64,000 nt of DNA from NCBI GenBank assembly GCA_030372335.1, contig JAUDCW010000005.1; one strand, given 5' to 3'. This document shows positions 17,493 to 24,710 of the stretch, one piece after another. The notes beneath the pieces were generated by a model. The model saw only the letters and a program-made list of their open reading frames with translations, was not told where the DNA came from and made no database searches. Each line of letters opens with the position of its first letter. Within the stretch, counting starts at the first letter, position 1. The position numbers and the translations under genes were made by a program. Origin of the DNA: JALCOL01 sp022649665. GTDB lineage: Bacteria; Bacillota; Bacilli; Lactobacillales; Enterococcaceae.

Positions 17493-17528
17493 GCCCTGTG
17501 ACATCCCTTATGTCACAGGGCTTTTTTT
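17493..17528 (+). terminator. mscS terminator
   Basis: A 12-bp perfect stem (GCCCTGTGACAT/ATGTCACAGGGC, 17493-17521) with a 5-nt loop, followed by seven T residues. Confidence 0.92.
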
Positions 17529-17565
17529 GATGCAACTGGTTAAAGCAAACTATATCGCTCTAAAA

Positions 17566-17605
17566 GACATATATATTTGACATATAGCAATTTATATCGT
17601 ATGTT
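17566..17605 (+). promoter_or_regulatory. Promoter with direct repeats upstream of the XRE regulator
   Basis: TTGACA (17577-17582) and TATGTT (17600-17605) lie 17 bp apart. Two copies of GACATATA (17566-17573 and 17579-17586) flank and overlap the -35, in an AT-rich block. The repeats are candidate binding sites for the regulator encoded just downstream. Confidence 0.65.
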
Positions 17606-17636
17606 TGATTTGCGAGCCAGAAAGGAGGCAGACGAT

Positions 17637-17837
17637 TTGAAAAATATAAAGCTCAAAGCGGCCCGCGCCGAAGCCGATCTGAGTCAAGAAGATCTGGCAA
17701 AAGCTGTCGGCGTGACGCGGCAGACGATCGGATTGATCGAATCAGGAAATTACAATCCGACGCTGAAACTCTGCATCGCGATCTGCAAAACATTAGGAAA
17801 AACCTTGAATGATTTATTTTGGGAGGAATCATCATGA
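17637..17837 (+). CDS. Short XRE-family HTH regulator
   Basis: 66 residues consisting almost entirely of a helix-turn-helix (SQEDLAKAVGVTRQTIGLIE). The start is TTG 17637, with AAAGGAGG 8 nt upstream; the longer open frame begins inside the promoter and lacks a site. The stop overlaps the next ATG (ATGA), so it is translationally coupled to the DUF6773-like membrane protein. This pairing of a minimal XRE regulator and a small membrane protein is common in Firmicutes; the role is unknown and autoregulation is likely. Confidence 0.88.
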   Translation: MKNIKLKAARAEADLSQEDLAKAVGVTRQTIGLIESGNYNPTLKLCIAICKTLGKTLNDLFWEESS

Positions 17838-18316
17838 AAATCAAAGATGAACGCATCGTCCGTGAAGAAAACAAGATCAACAGCGAAGCTTATTATCTCG
17901 TTCTTTTTTTGGCGACGACTTCGATCTTGATCAAATCATACGTCTTGGATCTGCCCGCCGCCTCTTACGCGACGGAGCTTGTGGTCATTTTAGTCTCGAT
18001 CCTCTATGTCGCCGTCCGAAGTATGATGCGCGGGGTGGATATGATGAATAATGAGAAATTTGTCAAACGGATCAGTGCCGCCTTTGTTCTGCTCGGCAGT
18101 CTGGCAAGCAGCATCATGATCGCGGTCAAAAACTATTCACTGTATCACGCGAAATATACCGGAGTGTTTGATTGGCATTTTGTAGCGACGATCATCGTGA
18201 CTTTTATCTCTTCTGTGATTTTTCTCGCTGCAGCTTTTGCCGTTTTTTATGCATTGAATAAAGCGGGGCAGAAAAGGATCGAGCGAAAATTGCATGAGGA
18301 AGATCAAAAAAAATAA
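17834..18316 (+). CDS. DUF6773-like small membrane protein
   Basis: 160 residues with four hydrophobic segments (around YYLVLFLATTSILI, LVVILVSILYVAV, AAFVLLGSLASSIMIAV and IIVTFISSVIFLAAAFAVF), a Lys-rich C-terminus and no catalytic motif. GGGAGG is placed 7 nt before ATG 17834, the last codons of the XRE gene. Its 3' end is overlapped by the read-through tail of the convergent TMEM175-like frame. Family assignment is from topology and the XRE partner. Confidence 0.75.
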   Translation: MKIKDERIVREENKINSEAYYLVLFLATTSILIKSYVLDLPAASYATELVVILVSILYVAVRSMMRGVDMMNNEKFVKRISAAFVLLGSLASSIMIAVKNYSLYHAKYTGVFDWHFVATIIVTFISSVIFLAAAFAVFYALNKAGQKRIERKLHEEDQKK

Positions 18317-19376
18317 TCTGTTCGATATCCAAACAGACACGCCGCGAAGAAAAAAGCTTCGCGGCGTGTCTGTTTATTTTTTTTTCAGTTTTTTGCTGCG
18401 GATGCTGCTTTTTTTCGGCTCTTTTCGCTGCACGCTCGGTCGTTTTCTTTTGGAGGTCGAGCGTTCGTGCGCGTTTTCTAGCCACTGCACGGGTAGCTGA
18501 GCTTTTTTCATTTGGCGGCCGCCGACTTTTCAGCTGCCGGGAAAATTCTTCCCACTGCGCACGGCGCACCTCTCTTGCCGCTTGAAGGTCTTGCGGATTC
18601 TTCACTTCCGTCCCTTCTCCGGAACCGATCGGCAAGTCCAGCCAGCGCAGCCAATCAGCTGAGCGCGGCGGATGGGAAACTTTTTGGTCGCCGGTGTTCG
18701 GTGGCCACTGAACGGTCTCTTGGAATTGCTTCATTTCAGTGCGCGGCAATTTTAAATATTCTTGTCTCTGATCGGTCGTCAGCTGTGCCACATCATACAT
18801 TTGCTGACGGTCGCGACTGCTCAGCAAGAGATAGATCAGCGGATACGGCAGATAAAACCAAAGCACGATCCGCGGAAAAAAATAGCCGGTGATGATCAAA
18901 ATCCCGTTCAATGCGACATAGAAATGATTGTGCATCCCGAAGATCTTTTGGTAGACTTGGCGCATTTTGGAAGTATCGGCATATTGAAAATGGATCACAC
19001 TCCGGGCAAGCAAACGAAACAGCATACCAGTGATGCCGACTAACAAACCGTAGAAGACAACGGTGATATTGGTTGTATTTTCCGCCATCATATTTGTTGC
19101 GAGCGGCGTCAGCGAAAGCGGGATCAAAAATAAAAAATCATTCAGCATGATGCGATAGCTCATATCCTCGATCTCGTTGAACAGTGTCGCGTGCTGATAC
19201 CACATATTAGCAACAAAGGCAAAACTGATGATGTAGATGCCGATCTGTTTTCCGAGCAGCAGATAGTCGGCGATATTATTTTTCAAAACAGGTGTCAGAT
19301 CCAATACCATGATCGTCAAAATGATAGCGATCACTGCATCACTGAACGCATCCAGCCGAATCTTCAGTTTTCTCAT
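18204..19376 (-). CDS. TMEM175-type potassium channel family protein (DUF1211) with read-through tail
   Basis: As it stands, 390 residues. The N-terminal ~205 contain six hydrophobic segments and the family signature RLDAFSDAVIAIILTIMVLDL-like FSDA motif near residue 10, as in bacterial TMEM175 K+ channels. A charged, Arg/Lys-rich cytoplasmic tail follows. The last ~57 residues are translated terminator stem plus the antisense of the DUF6773-like gene. Losing one base of a 9-base homopolymer (18377-18385) would place TAA at 18376-18374, exactly before the terminator. The second ATG (19376) is used because GGAG is 7 nt upstream. The tail is either a recent indel or a sequence error. Confidence 0.82.
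   Translation of the reverse strand: MRKLKIRLDAFSDAVIAIILTIMVLDLTPVLKNNIADYLLLGKQIGIYIISFAFVANMWYQHATLFNEIEDMSYRIMLNDFLFLIPLSLTPLATNMMAENTTNITVVFYGLLVGITGMLFRLLARSVIHFQYADTSKMRQVYQKIFGMHNHFYVALNGILIITGYFFPRIVLWFYLPYPLIYLLLSSRDRQQMYDVAQLTTDQRQEYLKLPRTEMKQFQETVQWPPNTGDQKVSHPPRSADWLRWLDLPIGSGEGTEVKNPQDLQAAREVRRAQWEEFSRQLKSRRPPNEKSSATRAVARKRARTLDLQKKTTERAAKRAEKKQHPQQKTEKKINRHAAKLFSSRRVCLDIEQIIFFDLPHAIFARSFSAPLYSMHKKRQKLQREKSQKR
18334..18385. terminator. Bidirectional terminator between the DUF6773-like and TMEM175-like genes
   Basis: A 16-bp perfect stem (left arm 18334-18349 CAGACACGCCGCGAAG, right arm 18357-18372) with a 7-nt A-rich loop. T-rich runs flank it on both sides, including nine T at 18377-18385 on the plus strand. 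It is the natural end of both convergent genes, although the minus-strand frame reads through it. Confidence 0.88.
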
Positions 19377-19448
19377 CATGTGTCTCCTTTGTGGACTTTA
19401 CTCTATAGTAAACATCAAACAAGGAAACTTGTAAAATACTTGTGCTTT

Positions 19449-20588
19449 TTACGGTCGCTTTCCGTTCGCCCGCGTCGTCAAAAATTGTGAGAAGACTCTG
19501 AGTGCTTGCGGGATCGCGGCTTCTTTCGGGGCAAAGTGCGCTGAATGGAGCGGATAGGGACTATCGACGCCTAACCAGAAAAAGGTCCCAGGAATCTGAT
19601 GAAGAAGATAACCGAAGTCTTCGCCAGTCATCGTCGGCGGCACATCTTGAAACGGGATCTCCGGATGTGCTTGTAAAAAAGTCAAAAAGGCTTGGGTTGT
19701 TGCCGGATCATTCGTGACTGGAAGATAGCCTTGCTGTTTCAAATCGATTTCAACCTCGCAAGCGAAACTTTCTGCGACGCCGCGAGCGATCTCTTGGACT
19801 CGCTTTTGCGTCAGCTGATTCGTCTGATCATCAAGCGTGCGGATCGTACCGAAAAGCTCAGCCGTCCCCGAAATGACATTATTCGTCTTTCCGGCATGCA
19901 AACTGCCGAAAGTGACGACTGCGGATTTGAGCGGATCGACGTTGCGTGAAACGATCGTTTGGACCTGCTGGATGAAAGCTGAAGCCGCAACGATCATATC
20001 ATTTGCCAAATGCGGATAAGCGGCGTGTCCTTCGCGCCCTGTGAAGCGGATCTTGACTTCGCAAGTCCCGGCGCACATCGTTCCAATGTGCGTACTGATG
20101 ACACCCGCCGGAAGCTCGGGATTGACGTGCAGTGCATAGATCTCATCGGGCAGCTCTTCGCCGAAGCCGTGATCCTGATAAAACAGCATCCCGCCAGCTT
20201 CATTTTCTTCTGCCGGCTGAAAAAGAAACAAGAGATCATCTTTTGGCGGATGCAAAGTGAAATATTTTAATAATCCAAGAGCGATCGCCATATGGAAATC
20301 ATGTCCGCAAGCATGCATCTGCCCGGGATGAAGCGAGTGAAAAGCAGCACCGGTTTCTTCCTCGACCGGCAAGCCGTCGATATCAGTCCGCCAAGCGACG
20401 ATCTTTTCAGGTGAAGTCCCGGGCAGCTTCACGAGGATCCCGGTTCTCCAGCGTTTGATCTGCGGCTCAGTGATCCCCAGTTTGCGGATCGTGTTCAGCA
20501 AATACGCTTGGGTCGCGGTTTCTTTCAAGCCGATCTCGGGTATTTGATGCAGTTCGCGGCGGATCTGGATAAATGGATCAAGTGGCAA
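19449..20588 (-). CDS. N-acetyldiaminopimelate deacetylase (M20 family, YkuR type)
   Basis: Removes acetate from N-acetyl-LL-diaminopimelate in the acetylase branch of lysine/DAP synthesis. 379 residues. M20 metal-site motifs: HACGHDFHMA, PAEENEAGGM, GREGHAAYPH (dimerisation domain) and MTGEDFGYLL. TTG start at 20588 with GGAGGG about 6 nt upstream. It lies downstream of dapH; between them is one copy of the dispersed 3' element, which may partly terminate dapH transcripts. It supplies meso-DAP for peptidoglycan. Confidence 0.93.
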   Translation of the reverse strand: MPLDPFIQIRRELHQIPEIGLKETATQAYLLNTIRKLGITEPQIKRWRTGILVKLPGTSPEKIVAWRTDIDGLPVEEETGAAFHSLHPGQMHACGHDFHMAIALGLLKYFTLHPPKDDLLFLFQPAEENEAGGMLFYQDHGFGEELPDEIYALHVNPELPAGVISTHIGTMCAGTCEVKIRFTGREGHAAYPHLANDMIVAASAFIQQVQTIVSRNVDPLKSAVVTFGSLHAGKTNNVISGTAELFGTIRTLDDQTNQLTQKRVQEIARGVAESFACEVEIDLKQQGYLPVTNDPATTQAFLTFLQAHPEIPFQDVPPTMTGEDFGYLLHQIPGTFFWLGVDSPYPLHSAHFAPKEAAIPQALRVFSQFLTTRANGKRP

Positions 20589-20615
20589 AACGATCCCTCC
20601 TTTTGATAATGGAAA

Positions 20616-20718
20616 GGGACCGTGACATATATTTTGTCAAGGTCCCGATATCTGAATAAGCGATGCTTCAAAAGCAGCTTCTTAGGATGAAGCGCAAGAG
20701 CACTTTTGTCACCGCCTC
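20616..20718 (-). repeat. Dispersed 3'-UTR structured element, copy A
   Basis: Read on the minus strand, it begins 17 nt after the dapH stop with GGTGACAAAAGTGC, has the shared core AAGCTGCTTTTGAAGC...CTTATTC, and ends in a hairpin (GGGACCTTGACA/TGTCACGGTCCC). The same order of blocks occurs at 45131-45292 and 56110-56208. In this copy the U-run after the hairpin is weak. It fills most of the 147-bp gap between dapH and the deacetylase. Confidence 0.8.
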
Positions 20719-20735
20719 GCTTGTACATTGTTTTA

Positions 20736-21449
20736 TTAATGATCAGGATTTAATTTCCGCAGCGCAGCCATCAAACTGGTCTTGCCCTTGGTTTTTTCAT
20801 CGATCGTTTTTATCACACGTGCCGGCACCCCGGCAACGACCGTCAGCGGTGCGACATCGTCTACAACGATCGCACCAGCGGCAACAACGGCTCCTTGGCC
20901 GATCCGGACGCCTTCCAAGATCACTGCATTCGCCCCGATCAAGACATTGTCTTCGATCGTGACCGGATCGGCGCTGGGCGGCTCGATCACACCAGCTAAG
21001 ACTGCACCGGCGCCGACATGGCAATTTTTTCCAACGGTCGCACGCCCGCCTAACACAGCGTTCATGTCGATCATCGTCCCTTCGCCGATCTTAGCACCAA
21101 TATTGATCACCGCTCCCATCATGACGACCGCATTGCTGCCGATCTCGACTTGGTCGCGAATGATCGCGCCTGGCTCGATTCGTGCATTGACTGCTAAAAG
21201 ATCAAGCAGCGGGATCGCTGAATAGCGGCAATCATTTTCGATCACTTGATCGGTGATCGATGAAGCATGGTCGGCTAAAAAGCCTGCGATAATTTCCCAG
21301 TCCCCAAAAAGCACGGCTGTATGCTCTTCAGCAAAAACTTTCACATCTTTAGGAAATTCAACTTGTGAAAAGTCCCCTTTCAAATGCACTTTCACCGGGG
21401 TTTTTTTCTTGGCATCTCCGATATAGCGGATGATTTCTTCAGCGTTCAA
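20736..21449 (-). CDS. dapH: 2,3,4,5-tetrahydropyridine-2,6-dicarboxylate N-acetyltransferase
   Basis: Acetyl-CoA-dependent N-acetylation of tetrahydrodipicolinate. 237 residues: N-terminal helical DapH domain (about 1-80), then hexapeptide repeats of a left-handed beta helix (IEPGAIIRDQVEIGSNAVVM onward, through IGANAVILEGVRIGQGAVVA), and a C-terminal helix ending in NPDH. It follows cbpB by 11 bp and is followed by the deacetylase; cbpB-dapH-deacetylase is a conserved order in lactobacilli. Confidence 0.95.
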   Translation of the reverse strand: MNAEEIIRYIGDAKKKTPVKVHLKGDFSQVEFPKDVKVFAEEHTAVLFGDWEIIAGFLADHASSITDQVIENDCRYSAIPLLDLLAVNARIEPGAIIRDQVEIGSNAVVMMGAVINIGAKIGEGTMIDMNAVLGGRATVGKNCHVGAGAVLAGVIEPPSADPVTIEDNVLIGANAVILEGVRIGQGAVVAAGAIVVDDVAPLTVVAGVPARVIKTIDEKTKGKTSLMAALRKLNPDH

Positions 21450-21460
21450 TGAAACAACTC

Positions 21461-21958
21461 CTAACCGACTTCTATTTTAGTTTTCGAGAGATCTTTTTTT
21501 GAAATGATCAAGTTCTCCTGCTCCAGATCGTGAACGAGCCGGTTGACCGCTTTTAAGAGCTCGCGGCGGGTGATGATCCCGACAAAGTGACGGTCTTTCC
21601 CGACGACCGGCAAAAAGGCATGGTCGATCGCCAAATGCAGCAAATCTTCCAGCGTATTCGATTCGTCGACCGTTACAAAATTGGTTTCCATCACATCAGC
21701 GACGGTTTTATCATTTAAATTATCAGGATCGATCGCGTCCAAATCAAACATCTGATCAACGATCTCTGACAAACCGATCAAACCGACGATCTTTTCCTCG
21801 CGGTCCAAAACCGGGATCTTCGAATATTTGACTTTGCTCAGCACTAAAAAAGCGTGACTTAGCGGATTGATGTCCATCACATTCGCGATCTTTTCGGCAG
21901 GGATCAAAAAATCCTCTTTTTTTCTTAATAATATTTCTTCGCATACTGGTCCGATCAT
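21461..21958 (-). CDS. cbpB: Cyclic-di-AMP-binding CBS protein CbpB
   Basis: 165 residues with two CBS domains (about 17-75: SHAFLVLSKVKYSKIPVLD, LIGLSEIVDQM; and about 82-140: VADVMETNFVTVDES, GIITRRELLKAV). Homologues in Listeria and Bacillus (CbpB/DarB, formerly YkuL) bind c-di-AMP and, when ligand-free, activate the (p)ppGpp synthetase RelA. ATG 21958 with GGAGG 8 nt upstream. First gene of the DAP cluster. Confidence 0.9.
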   Translation of the reverse strand: MIGPVCEEILLRKKEDFLIPAEKIANVMDINPLSHAFLVLSKVKYSKIPVLDREEKIVGLIGLSEIVDQMFDLDAIDPDNLNDKTVADVMETNFVTVDESNTLEDLLHLAIDHAFLPVVGKDRHFVGIITRRELLKAVNRLVHDLEQENLIISKKDLSKTKIEVG

Positions 21959-22059
21959 GCAAATATCCTCCATTCTATTCGTTCTACTCTTTCATTGTAC
22001 ACTAAAGAGGAAGCGTTCTCTTACTCGAAGGATTATAAAGACTGAACATTAAAATTAAT

Positions 22060-22587
22060 TTAACCATTCACGATTTTTTTCAAGGTAAACTGCCAGCCCG
22101 GGATCGCACGCTGGGCCCGGTTGTAAAAATCGACATGATAATGCTGATCGTCCCAGTCTAACAAGACATACGATGGTTCTAAAAGTTCGCCGCGCGGTTG
22201 GACGATACTGCCAGGATTGACGAATAAGAGATTATTCTCTTCTTTGCAGAACGCTTCGTGCGTGTGGCCGAACAAAACGATCGTGCAGCCGGCTTCATCC
22301 GCTTCATTGGTCAATTGATCCAAGCCGTATTTCAAACTGCTGTGATGTCCATGGACGCAATAGATTTTTTGATCCCCCAGCTGCAGCAGGGCATGCGAAG
22401 GAAATCCCAGCCCAAAGTCGCAATTGCCGGCGATCTTAACGGTAAAGGCCTGCCAGATCGGATCATCGGCTGAAAGCTCCGAGTCGCCCAAATGGATCAT
22501 TGCATCTACCTCATCGCGATATCTTTCGATCAGATCATTTAATATTTTTTCATCATGATGACTGTCGCTTACCACTAATACTTTCAT
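22060..22587 (-). CDS. YfcE/YsnB-type metallophosphodiesterase
   Basis: 175 residues with the calcineurin-like metal-site blocks VVSDSHHD, HLGDSE, GNCD, VHGHHS and FGHTHEA. Family members hydrolyse model phosphodiesters; the natural substrate is unclear. ATG overlaps the stop of the rdgB fusion by 4 bp (ATGA), the same order as rdgB(ysnA)-ysnB in Bacillus. Confidence 0.92.
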   Translation of the reverse strand: MKVLVVSDSHHDEKILNDLIERYRDEVDAMIHLGDSELSADDPIWQAFTVKIAGNCDFGLGFPSHALLQLGDQKIYCVHGHHSSLKYGLDQLTNEADEAGCTIVLFGHTHEAFCKEENNLLFVNPGSIVQPRGELLEPSYVLLDWDDQHYHVDFYNRAQRAIPGWQFTLKKIVNG

Positions 22588-23867
22588 CTTTCATCCTCCA
22601 GCTCGTTCTTGTTTGTCAGCCAAGCCTGCCAAACTTTTTCCAGTTTGCGGACCGCTTGTGCGCGGTGGCTGATGCGATTTTTTTGTTCCGGCGGCAGTTG
22701 GGCCGCCGTACAATTATACTCCAGCAGAAAAAACAGCGGATCATAGCCGAAACCGTCATTTCCCTGCGGAACGGTCGCGATTTGTCCGGCCCAATCGGCA
22801 GAGACCACGAGTGTTTTTTTATGCGGTGCGGCAAAAGCCAAAGTACAGTGGAAAACCGCGTGCCGCTTTTCACCTTTAAAAGGTGCCATCATTGCCAAAA
22901 GCTTCGCATTGTTGGCCGCATCATTGTGTCCGCTACCGGCAAAACGCGCCGAATAGATCCCGGGAAGCCCGTCCAGCGCATCGACCGAAAGTCCTGAATC
23001 GTCCGCTAACACCGGACGATCCAATAAGCGTGCGATCGTTTCGGCTTTCAAGCGGGCGTTTTCTGCAAACGTCGAGCCGGTCTCCTCGACTTCGGGAAGA
23101 TCCGGATAGTCGAGCAGCGTTTCGACGCGATATCCCGCTTTGCCAAAAAGTGTCTTGAATTCGCGCGCTTTGCCGGCATTGCGGGTCGCGATCACGATCG
23201 CTTGTTGTTCTTCGGCCGGCTGCACGCCGGCCGCTTGTTTTTGCAGATCCATCAAGTATTCTCCTTTGCCTTGGATCAATTGCAGCGCCCCGTAAACTTC
23301 GGTTTCATTGACTGCCTGCGCTCCTGAAATGATCTCCAGCCGCAAAAACTCGCCGAATTCATTCACTGCGAGATCAACGTTGAAGTCCGCGTCCGCGCTC
23401 TCTTGAGCTGTCGGATCGAGCAGGAGTGCACCATCCGCTGCTGCGACGCGGAATGCAGCCACTTGCGTTTGCAAGAGATCCAAGTCTTCCGGACCGCGCA
23501 CCAGATTCGTCAATAGCCGCAGCGCCGCCCAGCCGCCGGTAAGGCTCGGTGCATAGAGCGGCGTTTCGGTTGCAAGCGGGAAAAAAACCGCCGCAAAATC
23601 ATACTTGACTGGTTGTGCCAAGGTTTTTTCCAAATCTTCCGCCACTTTTTCAGCCAGGGCAGCGTACTGCTCTTTTGCCGGACAATCTTCCGTCAAAGCG
23701 AAACGGACGTTGATGCCGCCCGCTTCTTTTGCCGGAAGCACGCGCATGCGGCAGATCAAATGCGTTTTTCCCCAATCGATCACTACGACGGCCGTCCGGC
23801 GATCATAGATCTCGGTTTTCAAGCGGATCGGCAGCAGTTCATCTGGATTTCGGCCATCTTTGCGCAT
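22584..23867 (-). CDS. Degenerate RNase PH domain fused to RdgB-type XTP/dITP diphosphatase
   Basis: 427 residues in two parts. Residues ~1-215 resemble RNase PH at both ends (MRKDGRNPDELLPIRL; later FNVDLAVNEFGEFLRLE, matching the NVVMT...FVEVQGT region), but the Arg-rich phosphate-site block and the GGTR(T)A motif are not recognisable, so it is probably inactive. Residues ~225-427 are a complete RdgB/Ham1 domain (IVIATRNAGKAREFKTLF; ENARLKAETIA; ADDSGLSVDALDGLPGIYSA; GNDGFGYDPLFF; SHRAQAVRKL) that removes non-canonical purine NTPs. ATG 23867 lies 4 nt after the murI stop and uses an SD inside murI. Gene order matches racE-rph-rdgB-ysnB. Confidence 0.88.
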   Translation of the reverse strand: MRKDGRNPDELLPIRLKTEIYDRRTAVVVIDWGKTHLICRMRVLPAKEAGGINVRFALTEDCPAKEQYAALAEKVAEDLEKTLAQPVKYDFAAVFFPLATETPLYAPSLTGGWAALRLLTNLVRGPEDLDLLQTQVAAFRVAAADGALLLDPTAQESADADFNVDLAVNEFGEFLRLEIISGAQAVNETEVYGALQLIQGKGEYLMDLQKQAAGVQPAEEQQAIVIATRNAGKAREFKTLFGKAGYRVETLLDYPDLPEVEETGSTFAENARLKAETIARLLDRPVLADDSGLSVDALDGLPGIYSARFAGSGHNDAANNAKLLAMMAPFKGEKRHAVFHCTLAFAAPHKKTLVVSADWAGQIATVPQGNDGFGYDPLFFLLEYNCTAAQLPPEQKNRISHRAQAVRKLEKVWQAWLTNKNELEDER

Positions 23868-23871
23868 ACGT

Positions 23872-24708
23872 TCAGTCCCTTCCAAGTTCGATATGGGTGA
23901 CATGCAAATCGCTTCTTCCAAGCCAGCCTTCTGCCAGATCGCTGAATAGGCGGGCTGAGCCGGTCGTATAAAATTCATGCGGCGGATGTGTGCGTTCAAA
24001 AGGCGCGACGATCGCAAAATAATCGAGCAGTGCGGAAACTTCACTGATCGTTTCGACGCCGCTGTCGATCAATTTGACTTTCGGTCCCATCACATTTTGG
24101 ATCAACGGCCGCAAAAGCGGATAATGCGTGCAGCCCATGATCAAAGTATCCATTTTCGGCGGCAAAAGCGGCCGCAGTGATTCAGCAACAACTTTTTTGG
24201 CCACCGGCGAGCGGTATTCGTTGCTTTCAACGACCGCCACGAAACGCGGACAAGCCAGACTGATCGTATGGATCGCGGGATCTTTTTTCTTCAGCGTCTT
24301 TTCATAAGCGCCGCTTTTGATCGTGCCGGTGGTGCCGATGATCCCGATGATCTTATTTTTAGTAGCCCTGAGAGCCGCGCGGCTTCCCGGCAAAATCACG
24401 CCGACGACTGGGATATCGACTTTAGCGCGGATCACTTCCAGAGCAACTGAAGTCGCGGTATTGCAAGCGATCACCAGCATTTTGATCCCCTTTTTCAAAA
24501 GAAAAGCCGTCATCTCTTCCGTAAAGCGGATCACCTGTTCAGCCGGCCGCGGACCATAAGGACAGCGTGCCGTATCGCCCAAGTATAAGACCCGTTCATT
24601 GGGGAGCTGTTTCATCGCTTCTTTGACGACCGTCAAACCGCCGACGCCGGAATCGATAAAACCGATCGGAGACTCGTTGATTGGTTTGATTTCTTTCATT
24701 TTACTCAT
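23872..24708 (-). CDS. murI: Glutamate racemase
   Basis: Makes D-glutamate for peptidoglycan. 278 residues. The two catalytic Cys are in VIACNTATS (C82) and MGCTHYPLL; FIDSGVGGLTVVKE and LGDTARCPYGPRP mark the substrate site. The start is 2 nt after the pheT stop, so it is read from the same message as pheST. The AUG at 24708 has only a weak GGAAG site within the end of pheT; translational coupling is likely. Confidence 0.96.
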   Translation of the reverse strand: MSKMKEIKPINESPIGFIDSGVGGLTVVKEAMKQLPNERVLYLGDTARCPYGPRPAEQVIRFTEEMTAFLLKKGIKMLVIACNTATSVALEVIRAKVDIPVVGVILPGSRAALRATKNKIIGIIGTTGTIKSGAYEKTLKKKDPAIHTISLACPRFVAVVESNEYRSPVAKKVVAESLRPLLPPKMDTLIMGCTHYPLLRPLIQNVMGPKVKLIDSGVETISEVSALLDYFAIVAPFERTHPPHEFYTTGSARLFSDLAEGWLGRSDLHVTHIELGRD

Positions 24709-24710
24709 TT

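Noticed and set aside
20616..20718. Insertion-sequence remnant
   Set aside because: No transposase fragment and no target duplication is visible. The block is shared with two other intergenic sites and is better described as a structured repeat.
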